NCBI GenBank assembly: GCA_900757505.1
Contig: CAAEOE010000029.1
Span: 1-58,907 of the forward strand
Length of the DNA: 58,907 nt
From: an uncultured Collinsella sp.
GTDB taxonomy: Bacteria; Actinomycetota; Coriobacteriia; Coriobacteriales; Coriobacteriaceae
Direction: 5' to 3'
Position numbers and translations under genes: made by a program. This document shows positions 41,749 to 49,921 of this stretch, piece after piece. The first letter of the stretch is position 1. Each line of letters begins with the position of its first letter. Below the pieces are notes generated by a model that saw only the letters and a list, made by a program, of their open reading frames with translations, was not told the origin of the DNA and searched no databases.

Positions 41749-42531
41749 TTAGCGAAGGTCAAAAACAGAGTGCGCATTTGCTAAAACTACCGACTCGATG
41801 CGCTTTGCGTCACAGTTTTTGAGTGAGGCAATGCGCATCGAGGTCCTTGCGAGCGATTTGATGAGCGACTGCGCGCTTGTTTCTGTGTTTGGCTCGGCCG
41901 GCGCATCGGTCTCGAGCAGTAGACGGTCGAGTGGAATCTGTCGTGCGTATTCGCGTCCTCGTTTGGACGCGAGCATGCGTTCGTTGACGGAAAAATAACA
42001 GCCCGCATTACGCGCGCGGGCGAGTTCGTCCGAAGTACCGCTAAACCAGTGGAAGATGATAACGGGGGAGTCGGAGTTTGGGATGAGTGGTCCATGCGAT
42101 TCGAGGACGTTCAGTACGGTTCCTGCCGAACGAACAGCGTGAATTGATATCACGCGCCCGGCAAGAGGGTGCTGCGCGAGTGCATCGCAGAGCCGGTCAA
42201 ATGCCTGTGCTTGTAGCGGCTCGCTTCCGGCAAAACGAGCGGAAAAGTCGAGCCCGACCTCGCCGATATAGCGCTCTTGGGCAGCAACTTCGCAAAGCAG
42301 ATTGATTTCAGCGTTGCCACATCGTCCGTCGGCGAGCCACCAGGGATGGAGGCCGATGCCGGCAAAGATATTTGAACGGCCGCAGGCGCGCTTCTTGGCG
42401 CGTGCAAAGTCGTGCGGATCGACGCCGCAGTCAAATAGAATCAGGCCCAGCGCCGTTGCCTCATCGGCAACGGCGTCCGGGTGAGCCATTAGATCAAGAT
42501 GGCAGTGTGCATCAAATAACCGGGGCTCCAT
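41749..42531 (-). CDS. TatD-family metal-dependent hydrolase
   Basis: 260 residues. LFDAHCHLDLM gives the first metal pair, FAGIGLHPWW, YIGEVGLDFSARF the bridging Glu, VISIHAVRSAG and IFHWFSGTSDE further His ligands, and LLLETDAPAEPN the catalytic Asp. TatD proteins are 3'-5' DNases or similar phosphoesterases. It ends close to the hairpin at 41697 and follows tcdA after 14 bases, probably co-transcribed. Confidence 0.88.
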   Translation of the reverse strand: MEPRLFDAHCHLDLMAHPDAVADEATALGLILFDCGVDPHDFARAKKRACGRSNIFAGIGLHPWWLADGRCGNAEINLLCEVAAQERYIGEVGLDFSARFAGSEPLQAQAFDRLCDALAQHPLAGRVISIHAVRSAGTVLNVLESHGPLIPNSDSPVIIFHWFSGTSDELARARNAGCYFSVNERMLASKRGREYARQIPLDRLLLETDAPAEPNTETSAQSLIKSLARTSMRIASLKNCDAKRIESVVLANAHSVFDLR

Positions 42532-42545
42532 CTCGGCGCGCTCCG

Positions 42546-43343
42546 CTAGTCTAGGCGCTGGCCATCGGCGCGCACGCGCTCGGTGCCGCGGCCACTGATC
42601 TGACGGATAACCTCGCCGGCGATCATCTGGCCCATGATGGGCGGCATAAAACTGGCAGTTCCCAGCTCGGTGCGCTCGTGGATGTTGAAAGGATCGCGGG
42701 GCTGTGTCTTAACCGATTCCTCGCAGCTAAACAGTACGTGTAGGCTCTTGATTCCGCGCTTCTTACATTCTTTGCGCATAATGCGGCTCATGGGGTCACG
42801 TACCGTATCGAAGATGTCGGCAAAGCGGAGGCACTCGGGATGGAGTTTGTTGGCCCCGCCCATGGAGCTAACCAAACGGATGTCATGGTCCTGAGCATAT
42901 TTGGCAATGGTGAGCTTGGCCGAGATGGTGTCGATGGCGTCGACGACGTAGTCTAGCTTGCCACCCGTCTGCTCAGAAACGCTCGCGAAGAACTCGTCGA
43001 TGTTGTCGCTCAGCAGGTATTCGGTGCGCTTGATAACGCTGGCGGCGGGATTGATGTCGTGGATCATGGCTTCCATCACGTCAACCTTGCGCTTGCCGAC
43101 GGTGCTGTGAAAGGCGATGGCCTGTCGATTGATGTTGCTGGGCGCGACGATATCCTTGTCCAGAATCACAAAATGACCGATGCCGCCGCGGACAAGTGCC
43201 TCGCAGCAGTTAGAGCCCACGCCTCCGCAGCCGAGCACCAGCACCGTGGCGTTGGCGAGTCTATCGAGTGCCTCACGGCCCATGATGATCTCGAGTTTGG
43301 TGTCGCGTGTCTCGACGGGAGCTGCGGCTGCGGTTTCGGTCAT
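42546..43343 (-). CDS. tcdA: tRNA threonylcarbamoyladenosine dehydratase
   Basis: 265 residues of the ThiF/E1-like fold. It cyclises t6A37 in tRNA. ATP loop VLVLGCGGVGSNCCEALVR near residue 34, DKDIVAPSNINRQ with the conserved Asn-Arg, KVDVMEAM, and DYVVDAIDTISAKL. The sequence DPMSRIMRKECKKRGI is typical of TcdA/CsdL rather than ThiF or MoeB. GGAGG precedes ATG 43343. Confidence 0.88.
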   Translation of the reverse strand: MTETAAAAPVETRDTKLEIIMGREALDRLANATVLVLGCGGVGSNCCEALVRGGIGHFVILDKDIVAPSNINRQAIAFHSTVGKRKVDVMEAMIHDINPAASVIKRTEYLLSDNIDEFFASVSEQTGGKLDYVVDAIDTISAKLTIAKYAQDHDIRLVSSMGGANKLHPECLRFADIFDTVRDPMSRIMRKECKKRGIKSLHVLFSCEESVKTQPRDPFNIHERTELGTASFMPPIMGQMIAGEVIRQISGRGTERVRADGQRLD

Positions 43344-43430
43344 AGATGTCCTCCGATGGGGAAGCGGATCGTGTTTGGGCTATCGCCATTATAGGGATTA
43401 TCACGATTCCATTTGAGCCCTAGGGGCTTG

Positions 43431-43459
43431 TTGAAATGAGATCGGGATTCGCATAAGAT
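43431..43459 (+). promoter_or_regulatory. Promoter of a candidate antisense RNA
   Basis: TTGAAA (43431-43436), a 17-base spacer and TAAGAT (43454-43459). Transcription would begin near 43466, just before the hairpin-rich segment that ends opposite the toxin stop codon. Confidence 0.5.
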
Positions 43460-43465
43460 GAAGCA

Positions 43466-43556
43466 GATGGCACCCGTTGCCGCGGGTTAGCCAACTCCGA
43501 AACACGTTTATGGCGTGAGAAGTGGCCGTCTTCGCATTACGCGGGGGCGGCTATTT
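43466..43556 (+). ncRNA. Candidate antisense RNA of a type I toxin locus
   Basis: About 90 nt. A 5' stem ACCCG/CGGGT (43472-43487) is followed by single-stranded-looking sequence and a terminator stem: GCCGTCTTCGC (43525-43535) pairs, with G-U pairs, with 43541-43551, then TATTTC. The 3' end overlaps the last codons of the toxin gene on the other strand. This matches the layout of holin-like toxin loci with an overlapping antitoxin RNA. Ends are predicted, not measured. Confidence 0.5.
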
Positions 43557-43637
43557 CATTCGACCCCCAATGTGGATGCCGAGCTCCACGGCCGCGATTA
43601 CAAGCAACAACAACGTCAGGACATCGTTAATACTCAT
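43551..43637 (-). CDS. Holin-like type I toxin, 28 residues
   Basis: Frame ATG 43637 to TAG 43551. The peptide starts MSINDVLTLLLLVIAAVEL and ends GIHIGGRMK: a short polar start, one transmembrane helix and a basic tail. This is the pattern of the putative holin-like type I toxins of Gram-positive bacteria, which disturb the membrane when overproduced. AAGGAG lies nine bases before the ATG. TACAAT (43694-43689) is a likely -10 for it. The gene is too small for standard gene callers. Confidence 0.7.
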   Translation of the reverse strand: MSINDVLTLLLLVIAAVELGIHIGGRMK

Positions 43638-43731
43638 AGTCCATCTCCTTCTTGGTAAGAGGGAGCTGACCCATCTGCTTCTTGGCCCATTGTATCTAAA
43701 AACGAACGCATGTTCTATACTTAGTATCAAA

Positions 43732-43769
43732 TTAGATAATTAGACAAACATCTAAATATCGAGTATAGT
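43732..43769 (+). promoter_or_regulatory. Promoter and operator of the sdpR-like gene
   Basis: TAGACA (43741-43746), a 17-base spacer and TATAGT (43764-43769). TTAGAT (43732-43737) and ATCTAA (43750-43755) form an inverted repeat that straddles the -35 element, fitting autorepression by the ArsR-type protein. Confidence 0.6.
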
Positions 43770-43803
43770 GTGCACGTCATGAGAGATGATGAGAGGAGGT
43801 CTT

Positions 43804-44082
43804 ATGCCGGGAGAGGGTTTTAAGGCGCTTGCCGATCCAACGCGACGGCGCATTTTGGAGTTGCTGCGCGAAGGCAATTGCACGGCGGGGGAGCTTGCCG
43901 AGCATTTCGATATCAGTAAGCCGTCGCTGAGCCATCACTTGGCGACGCTCAAAAACGCCGGGTTGGTGACCGACGAGCGCCATGGCCAAAACATCGTATA
44001 CAGCTTAAACACCACCGTCATGCAGGATTTAATTGGCTGGTTTATGGGCTTTACAAACACTGAAGGTGATAAGGATGAATAA
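43804..44082 (+). CDS. ArsR-family autorepressor, SdpR-like
   Basis: 92 residues. Winged helix: FKALADPTRRRILELLREG, GELAEHFDISKPSLSHHLAT, then TDERHGQNIVYSLN. No metal cysteine pair is seen, in line with SdpR rather than metal sensors. In Bacillus, SdpR represses sdpRI and is sequestered by SdpI when toxin is present. AGAGGAGG precedes ATG 43804. It overlaps the SdpI-like gene by 8 bases. Confidence 0.88.
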   Translation: MPGEGFKALADPTRRRILELLREGNCTAGELAEHFDISKPSLSHHLATLKNAGLVTDERHGQNIVYSLNTTVMQDLIGWFMGFTNTEGDKDE

Positions 44083-44779
44083 CGAAAACAAGGGCATTCA
44101 CCCCACGGGGGTATCGTCGCGCGTGTGGGTTGCGCTGGTCGCTCTGTGCGTCGCCAATGTCGTAGCGCACCTCATGGTGATGCCGAGCTTGCCTGCGCAG
44201 ATTCCCACGCACTGGGGCGCGAACGGCGCCGTCGACGGTTGGGGTCCTAGCTGGATGGCCTCCGCGCTCGGCGTGCTGCCTCTGGCGCTTCTCGCAATGT
44301 TCTGCGTGGTGCCGCGCATCGACCCCAAAGGTGAGGCGTATCGGACCTCGGGCAAGTTCTATCAGGGCTTCGTAATCGCCTTCACCTTGTTCATGTGTGC
44401 CATAAGCTGGTTGGGTGAGCTTACGGTCTGGGGCGTGGTGCCGGCGGTCGGTTCGGTTAACGTGCTGATTTCCGGTGTTGTCGGTTTGCTGTTCATCGGC
44501 GTAGGCAACTACTTGCCGCGTGTGAAGCAGAACTATACGCTCGGTATCAAGACACCTTGGGCGCTTGCCGACCCCGAAAACTGGCGACGCACGCAGCGCT
44601 TTGGCGGCGCCTGCTTTATGGTGCTGGGTGTTGGTTTGATTGTGATGGGCGTGGCGGGTAGCGTGCTTTCGAGTGAAGTCGTCGCCGCGGTGATTGCGGT
44701 TCTGGCGTTTGGTTCAGCTGGAGCTGCCTACGTCTATTCGTATCTGCTGTGGCGCAAATCGCAGCGAGCCGCTCGCTAA
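44075..44779 (+). CDS. SdpI-family membrane protein
   Basis: 234 residues and about six transmembrane segments. The DUF1648 part has PAQIPTHWGANGAVDGW; the SdpI part has NYLPRVKQNYTLGIKTPWAL and NWRRTQRFGG. SdpI confers immunity to the SdpC toxin and signals to SdpR. No sdpABC toxin genes are in the window, so it may protect against a neighbour's toxin. ATG 44075 lies inside the end of the repressor gene, which couples their translation. Confidence 0.88.
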   Translation: MNNENKGIHPTGVSSRVWVALVALCVANVVAHLMVMPSLPAQIPTHWGANGAVDGWGPSWMASALGVLPLALLAMFCVVPRIDPKGEAYRTSGKFYQGFVIAFTLFMCAISWLGELTVWGVVPAVGSVNVLISGVVGLLFIGVGNYLPRVKQNYTLGIKTPWALADPENWRRTQRFGGACFMVLGVGLIVMGVAGSVLSSEVVAAVIAVLAFGSAGAAYVYSYLLWRKSQRAAR

Positions 44780-44845
44780 GGTTGCGGAAAACTAGCGTAC
44801 GCAGTTCATAGTGTGTTAAGAGGGACTTTTCCCAGGTAGTATTAG

Positions 44846-44872
44846 GGGGTGTGGGCAACCATGCCCCTTTTT
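44846..44872 (+). terminator. Terminator of sdpRI-like operon
   Basis: GGGGTGTGG (44846-44854) and CCATGCCCC (44859-44867) pair with two G-U pairs around GCAA, followed by TTTTT. Confidence 0.85.
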
Positions 44873-44963
44873 CGTTAAGTTTCAGAGCTGGTTTCCTCAT
44901 TTTGTTTCCACTAAAGCGAATCAAGAATAGGGAAACAGCAGGTAGAAAGGATAAAACAGGCAA

Positions 44964-46643
44964 ATGGCGGAGTTTATCTACCAGATGTATCAGGCTCGCA
45001 AGGCCCATGGCGACAAGGTGATTCTTGACGACGTGACCCTGAGCTTCTATCCCGGTGCTAAGATCGGCGTTGTGGGTCCCAACGGCATGGGTAAGTCGAC
45101 CCTGCTCAAGATCATGGCCGGTATCGAGGAAGTCTCCAACGGCGATGCCAGGCTTACCCCCGGCTACACCGTGGGCATCCTGCAGCAGGAGCCGCCGCTC
45201 GATGACGACAAGACCGTCATCGAGAACGTGCGCATGGCGTTTGGCGACATGATCGCCAAGGTCGATCGCTTCAACAAGATCGGCGAGGAAATGTGCGACC
45301 CGGATTGCGACATGGACGCCCTCATGGCCGAGATGGGCAAGCTTCAGGACGAGATCGATGCCGCCGATGGCTGGGATATCGATTCCAAGCTCGGCCAGGC
45401 CATGGACGCCCTGCAGCTGCCCGATTCCGACATGCCGGTCAACGTGCTTTCCGGCGGCGAGCGCCGTCGCGTGGCCCTGTGCAAGCTGCTGCTCGAGGCT
45501 CCCGACCTGCTGCTGCTCGACGAGCCCACGAACCACCTGGACGCCGAGTCGATCCTGTGGCTCGAGCACTTCCTGCACAACTACCAGGGCGCGGTGCTTG
45601 CCGTCACGCACGATCGCTACTTCCTGGATAACGTTGCCGAGTGGATCTGCGAGGTCGACCGCGGCCACCTTTATCCCTACAAGGGCAACTACTCCACGTA
45701 TCTGGAGACCAAGGCCGCCCGTATCGAGGCGCAGGGCAACCGCGATGCCAAGCTCGCCAAGCGCATGGAGGCCGAGCTCGAGTGGGTACGCAGCTCGCCC
45801 AAGGCTCGTCAGGCCAAGAACAAGGCCCGTCTGGCTCGCTACGAGGAGATGGAGGCCGAGGCCCGCGCCAGCCAGAAGCTCGACTGGACCGACATCCGCA
45901 TCCCCGTGGGCCCGCGTCTGGGCAACAAGGTGCTCGAGGCCCATCATCTGCACAAGGAGTTCGATGGCCGCGTGCTCATCGACGACCTTTCGTTCACCCT
46001 GCCGCGCAACGGCATCGTGGGCGTCATCGGCCCCAACGGTGTGGGCAAGACCACGCTCTTCAAGACCATCGTGGGCCTGGAGCCGCTGACTTCGGGCGAG
46101 CTCGAGGTGGGCGAGACCGTCAAGATTTCTTACGTCGACCAGAACCGTTCCGGCATCGACCCCGACAAGAACCTGTGGGAGGTCGTCTCGGACGGCCTGG
46201 ACCACATGATGGTCGGCGAGACCGAGGTTCCGAGCCGCGCGTATGTGGCGAGCTTTGGCTTTAAGGGCCAGGACCAGCAGAAGCGCGCTGGCGTACTCTC
46301 CGGTGGCGAGCGCAACCGTCTGAACTTGGCGCTCACGCTCAAGCAGGGCGGCAACCTGCTGCTCCTCGACGAGCCCACGAACGACCTCGACGTCGAGACG
46401 CTGTCCTCGCTCGAAGCGGCGCTGCTCGAGTTCCCGGGCTGCTCGGTGGTCATTAGCCACGACCGTATGTTCCTAGACCGCGTTGCCACGCACATCCTGG
46501 CGTGGGAGGGCACCGACGAGAACCCGGGCAACTGGTATTGGTTCGAGGGCAACTTCGAGGCCTATCAGGCCAACCGCATCGAGCGCCTGGGCGAGGACGC
46601 AGCCCAGCCGCATCGTATTCACCGCAAGCTGACGCGTGATTAG
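44964..46643 (+). CDS. ettA: ABC-F translation factor EttA
   Basis: 559 residues, the length of EttA. Two ATPase domains: Walker A GPNGMGKST and GPNGVGKTT, signatures LSGGERRR and LSGGERNR, Walker B LLLLDEPTNHLDAES and LLLLDEPTNDLDVET. The arm and linker (ELEWVRSSPKARQAKNKARL) match EttA. It binds the ribosomal E site and gates the first elongation step by energy state. Codon use is strongly optimised. It sits alone between terminators. Confidence 0.94.
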   Translation: MAEFIYQMYQARKAHGDKVILDDVTLSFYPGAKIGVVGPNGMGKSTLLKIMAGIEEVSNGDARLTPGYTVGILQQEPPLDDDKTVIENVRMAFGDMIAKVDRFNKIGEEMCDPDCDMDALMAEMGKLQDEIDAADGWDIDSKLGQAMDALQLPDSDMPVNVLSGGERRRVALCKLLLEAPDLLLLDEPTNHLDAESILWLEHFLHNYQGAVLAVTHDRYFLDNVAEWICEVDRGHLYPYKGNYSTYLETKAARIEAQGNRDAKLAKRMEAELEWVRSSPKARQAKNKARLARYEEMEAEARASQKLDWTDIRIPVGPRLGNKVLEAHHLHKEFDGRVLIDDLSFTLPRNGIVGVIGPNGVGKTTLFKTIVGLEPLTSGELEVGETVKISYVDQNRSGIDPDKNLWEVVSDGLDHMMVGETEVPSRAYVASFGFKGQDQQKRAGVLSGGERNRLNLALTLKQGGNLLLLDEPTNDLDVETLSSLEAALLEFPGCSVVISHDRMFLDRVATHILAWEGTDENPGNWYWFEGNFEAYQANRIERLGEDAAQPHRIHRKLTRD

Positions 46644-46653
46644 TAGCAAGTAG

Positions 46654-46685
46654 AAAGGCCGCCAGCAAGGGCGGCCTTTCTTGTA
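46654..46685 (+). terminator. Terminator of ettA
   Basis: AAAGGCCGCC (46654-46663) pairs with GGCGGCCTTT (46670-46679), then CTTG. The following 235 bases are AT-rich and hold no gene that I can see. Confidence 0.88.
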
Positions 46686-46923
46686 GCAATTGCACTGCAG
46701 CTATGCCCTGGCTGCTGGTTTGATTCATAATCAAAGTCATCTCTTTGGGATTAAAGCCCGTTTTTGCTATGAGTGATTTTCTAATTCCGTTTAAAACGTA
46801 AAGACGTATTGGGCTACAAGGACATAAGCAAATCGAATTGAAATATAACCAGTGCTGTAACGTTACAAAAAAGGTTATAGAATAGGAGTATCTTATAAGT
46901 CGCTCCTCTAGAAAGAAGAACAT

Positions 46924-48051
46924 ATGCTTTCGCGTCGTCGTTTTCTGCAACTTGTCGCGTCTTCAATTGTCGCCTTAGCCGCACGTCCGAAAGAGGTTTT
47001 TGCTTCGACGGGCAATATTGATGGTGAGCAGATACAATTTACTTCAGAAATTGCGCAAGAGCTTGCCGATAAATATATAAAGGGACTCCTCGGCTCTTCG
47101 TATACGCCCTCTGACCCTATTCCTTTTGTAGACGTTGATGGGTCCCCGCTTGGCTACATTGTTCCGGTTGTGACATTCAATAGAGCCGCGGGCTATTTGG
47201 TTTTAGATGCTTCAGATGATGAAATACTTACGGGATATCGTTTTGGAGACGGCTTAGTCAGCCCTATGGATCGGGGAGGAGATCTTGGTGTTGAGTCTTA
47301 TTCTTTCAATAACCCAGTCGTAATGATCAATCCATTCGAATTCGGTGTGCAATCTTTGGACGGTTCAATAACAACAAATTGCGGAAGAACAATCCCGGCT
47401 GTTTCCATAGAAGGACGGCCTGTCGTTTTATCGAATAAACCTTCAAGCTGGAACGATGTCGTAATTTACGCAACTCAAATGCAGGATTACACAGTATCTG
47501 GATTTCGTTCCATTTCTCAGTTTATGTCATATGATGAAAGCGAGATTAAGAGGCTTACTGCCCACTATGCTTGTATGGTGACAGCTTTTTCGAACGTTGC
47601 GGAACTGTATGGCATTGCCAATTTATATAGCGACCCTTCGCAATATATGCAGATATGGAATTACACCAATACCCATGCTCTTTCCGATGAAGAACAGACT
47701 GTTCCCGGCGTTGTTTTGGGCGGAACGCCGATATCAACCTGTGCAACGGGGTTTACAAATTACTGCGCAAGCAGAGGAAGTACTCTTATCGCCCGCACTG
47801 TCTCCTCTCCGGCTATCGCGAGCATTCAAAATGAGATTAACTCTAATAGACCGAATGTTTTACATGCGAGTTTGTACAACGGATCAGCCCATTCTGTAAC
47901 AGCGGAGGCTTACGCCACACTTACTGGTAAGAAAACTGGAGAGACAAGGCAGATGATTGGCATAGCGGACGGCTGGAATTCATCTTTATCCTTCCTGAAG
48001 TATGATCAGAGCTATTATGCGTGGACTTATGGAACGACTTTTTCGAAGTAG
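46924..48051 (+). CDS. Exported cysteine-protease-like protein
   Basis: 375 residues, AT-rich for the window. The Tat-type start LSRRRFLQLVASSIVALAA suggests export. Residues ~60-105 (LGYIVPVVTFNRAAGYLVLD) resemble propeptides of streptopain-like proteases. HYACMVTAFSNVAELYG holds a candidate nucleophile Cys and NGSAHSVTAEAYATL a candidate His, in the order and spacing of C10/C39 proteases. The match is by pattern only. The ribosome site is weak (AAAGAAG). A lipoprotein gene overlaps its 3' end. Confidence 0.5.
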   Translation: MLSRRRFLQLVASSIVALAARPKEVFASTGNIDGEQIQFTSEIAQELADKYIKGLLGSSYTPSDPIPFVDVDGSPLGYIVPVVTFNRAAGYLVLDASDDEILTGYRFGDGLVSPMDRGGDLGVESYSFNNPVVMINPFEFGVQSLDGSITTNCGRTIPAVSIEGRPVVLSNKPSSWNDVVIYATQMQDYTVSGFRSISQFMSYDESEIKRLTAHYACMVTAFSNVAELYGIANLYSDPSQYMQIWNYTNTHALSDEEQTVPGVVLGGTPISTCATGFTNYCASRGSTLIARTVSSPAIASIQNEINSNRPNVLHASLYNGSAHSVTAEAYATLTGKKTGETRQMIGIADGWNSSLSFLKYDQSYYAWTYGTTFSK

Positions 48052-48421
48052 GGCGATTCGTCTAGCTCTGTCTTTGGTGCTGATGGCTTCATTGGTGGGC
48101 TGTTCAACAAAGGAAGAGATATCGCGCGGAGGTTCCGGAGAAGTGACTGCGACAGACTCAGGTTCATTAGAAATAGCTGGCGGGCATGCCGATGTGATGT
48201 TACAAGGAGAAGGCGTGCTTAGGTCGATTGATGCTGAAGACGCTGTCTGCTCAATAGAGGATTTGAAGACAGGTGAAACTGCATCGTACCGAGTTTCAGA
48301 TAATGCTGCGAATATGATTGAGTCGATACCGACTGGAGCGCAGGTTTCTTTTAGATACTTTGCTCCGCAACTTGAGGATGAGCTTGCTTCTCTGGTGTCT
48401 ATATGCGCCGATGACAACTAA
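48029..48421 (+). CDS. Small lipoprotein overlapping the protease-like gene
   Basis: 130 residues from ATG 48029; ATG 48017 and 48002 are alternatives. The signal and lipobox (LVLMASLVGCSTKEE) put the Cys near residue 25. The rest is a beta-rich acidic domain (DVMLQGEGVLRSIDAEDAV, IPTGAQVSFRYFAP) of no family I know. The overlap of 23 bases or more with the previous gene suggests a linked job, perhaps as an inhibitor or anchor of that enzyme. Confidence 0.6.
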   Translation: MERLFRSRAIRLALSLVLMASLVGCSTKEEISRGGSGEVTATDSGSLEIAGGHADVMLQGEGVLRSIDAEDAVCSIEDLKTGETASYRVSDNAANMIESIPTGAQVSFRYFAPQLEDELASLVSICADDN

Positions 48422-48435
48422 AAGGCCTGAATTCA

Positions 48436-48477
48436 AACGGCCTCGGATGGTCAATTGGCTATCCGAGGCCGTTTTTT
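48436..48477. terminator. Bidirectional terminator
   Basis: AACGGCCTCGGAT (48436-48448) pairs perfectly with 48461-48473 and a T-run follows. The stop codon of the convergent minus-strand gene (48476-48478) overlaps its T-run. Confidence 0.88.
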
Positions 48478-49783
48478 ACTCGACCGGGGCTTCGACCTTG
48501 TCGATGGCCCAGGTGGCTCCGAGGCCGCCGGTGGTGTTGCGGCGAATGCGTACGGTGACTTCGTGGCGTTTGCCGGCCTGTGTGTAGCGCAGGGGGAAGC
48601 TCGCGCGGTTACGGCCAGCCTCGATGGTACCGCGCTCGCGAGCGATCCAGTGGTACTCGCCGACGATGCCGAGGGTGTCGGCGCCGTAGGGGAGATAAGT
48701 CGACAGCTGGTGCAGCAGCGGACTAGGGCAGAAGACCTCGGTCGCGAAATCGATGGGGAAGTCCCCGGGGATGGTCGGTGCTGCGGGAGCGGGGGCCGGT
48801 GCTGAATTGGGGACCGGAGTCGGTGCAGGTGTGGGAGCCTGGTCACAGGCGGGTGCGGATGCGGACTCAATGACAGGTGCAGACTCAGATGCCGCTTCTG
48901 GCTTAGCTATGGAATCTGTCGGTTCCACGGAGATGGACGTGTCTTCGGTCCCGGTTTTGGCACCGGCCTGCGGAGTGTCCTCTGCCTCGACGTTCGGCTT
49001 GGCCTCGACCGGCGTGGATACCATGGTGGTGATGCCGGCGTTGGCGTTCTCGGGGTCATAGACAACCGTGAGCGAGATGGCGGGCTGCGGCGTCTCGGGT
49101 TCCGGCGTCGCCTCGGTAGCGTCTTGATTCGCGGGCTCGTCGGACTGGTCGTCCTCGGCGTTGTCGCCAAAGACATCGCTGTTTTGGAACGCAGGCGTCT
49201 CGGGTTGGCCGGCGGTTTCTTCGGCTTTCGACTTGGGAACCTCGTTGAGCTCAACGGCGGCTTCCTGCTCAGCCATGACTTCGGGCTCGGTCGTGGCAGC
49301 GATTTCAGTTTCGACCTCTGCCGTTGCTTCAGCAGTGACTTCAGCCTCTACCTCGGGCTCGGGCTCCGGAGCGACTTCGGCCACGGACTCGGGCTCGGGA
49401 CGCTTAACGTGCTTGGGACGCACGGCCTTCAGGTCCTTCTCGCCGCGCTTTTTCTTTTTGTAGGACTGCTTGGCGCCCTTGGCGGCCTTGGGCTTGTCCT
49501 CGCCCTTGGCAAGGGCAGCATCCCAGGCCTCATTGGCGATGACGGTGGCATACAGACGTCCGCCCTTAAAGACGGTCAGCTTAATGCAGTCGTCGAGTTC
49601 CTCGAGCAGCTCGCGCGTGGACTCGAAGCCCAGGTCATAAGCGGTCATATCGCCAGCGGCGAGTGTCTCCTCGACCTGTGTCATAAACGTTTGCTTGCCG
49701 CATCCAATCGCATCGCGCAGCAGGCGATACAGATAGATGTGGTTGCCCAGCGATAGCGTGGGCTTAACTATTGTCTTGCTCAT
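48476..49783 (-). CDS. Protein with P/E/A-rich central region, unknown function
   Basis: 435 residues from ATG 49783, which follows AGAGGAG. Residues 1-95 form a folded helical domain (ESTRELLEELDDCIKLTVFK, LYATVIANEAWDAAL) that recalls small winged-helix domains. A Lys-rich stretch, then about 240 residues of low complexity in Pro, Glu, Ala and Thr follow. The last ~95 residues are a second folded domain (FPIDFATEVFCPSPLLHQL to WAIDKVEAP). No signal peptide, so probably cytosolic. No family recognised. Confidence 0.6.
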   Translation of the reverse strand: MSKTIVKPTLSLGNHIYLYRLLRDAIGCGKQTFMTQVEETLAAGDMTAYDLGFESTRELLEELDDCIKLTVFKGGRLYATVIANEAWDAALAKGEDKPKAAKGAKQSYKKKKRGEKDLKAVRPKHVKRPEPESVAEVAPEPEPEVEAEVTAEATAEVETEIAATTEPEVMAEQEAAVELNEVPKSKAEETAGQPETPAFQNSDVFGDNAEDDQSDEPANQDATEATPEPETPQPAISLTVVYDPENANAGITTMVSTPVEAKPNVEAEDTPQAGAKTGTEDTSISVEPTDSIAKPEAASESAPVIESASAPACDQAPTPAPTPVPNSAPAPAPAAPTIPGDFPIDFATEVFCPSPLLHQLSTYLPYGADTLGIVGEYHWIARERGTIEAGRNRASFPLRYTQAGKRHEVTVRIRRNTTGGLGATWAIDKVEAPVE

Positions 49784-49854
49784 GGCAAATCTCCTCTTTA
49801 CACACCAAAGCATCTTACCATCGCGCAGGGCTTGCCACCTCGGCGCCCAAAGCA

Positions 49855-49887
49855 AACGGGCGCGACCGTTGCCGGTTCGCGCCCGTT
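49855..49887 (-). terminator. Terminator of the Ser/Thr-tail membrane protein gene
   Basis: AACGGGCGCGA (49855-49865) pairs with TCGCGCCCGTT (49877-49887); TTTGCTTT follows on the minus strand. Confidence 0.82.
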
Positions 49888-49921
49888 ATACAGGTCGGTT
49901 ATCTGTGAGAGGCGATCGTGC

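Noticed and set aside
43522..43743. 73-codon plus-strand frame over the toxin locus
   Set aside because: It lies antisense to the small toxin gene, has no ribosome site and runs through the terminator hairpin of the candidate antisense RNA.
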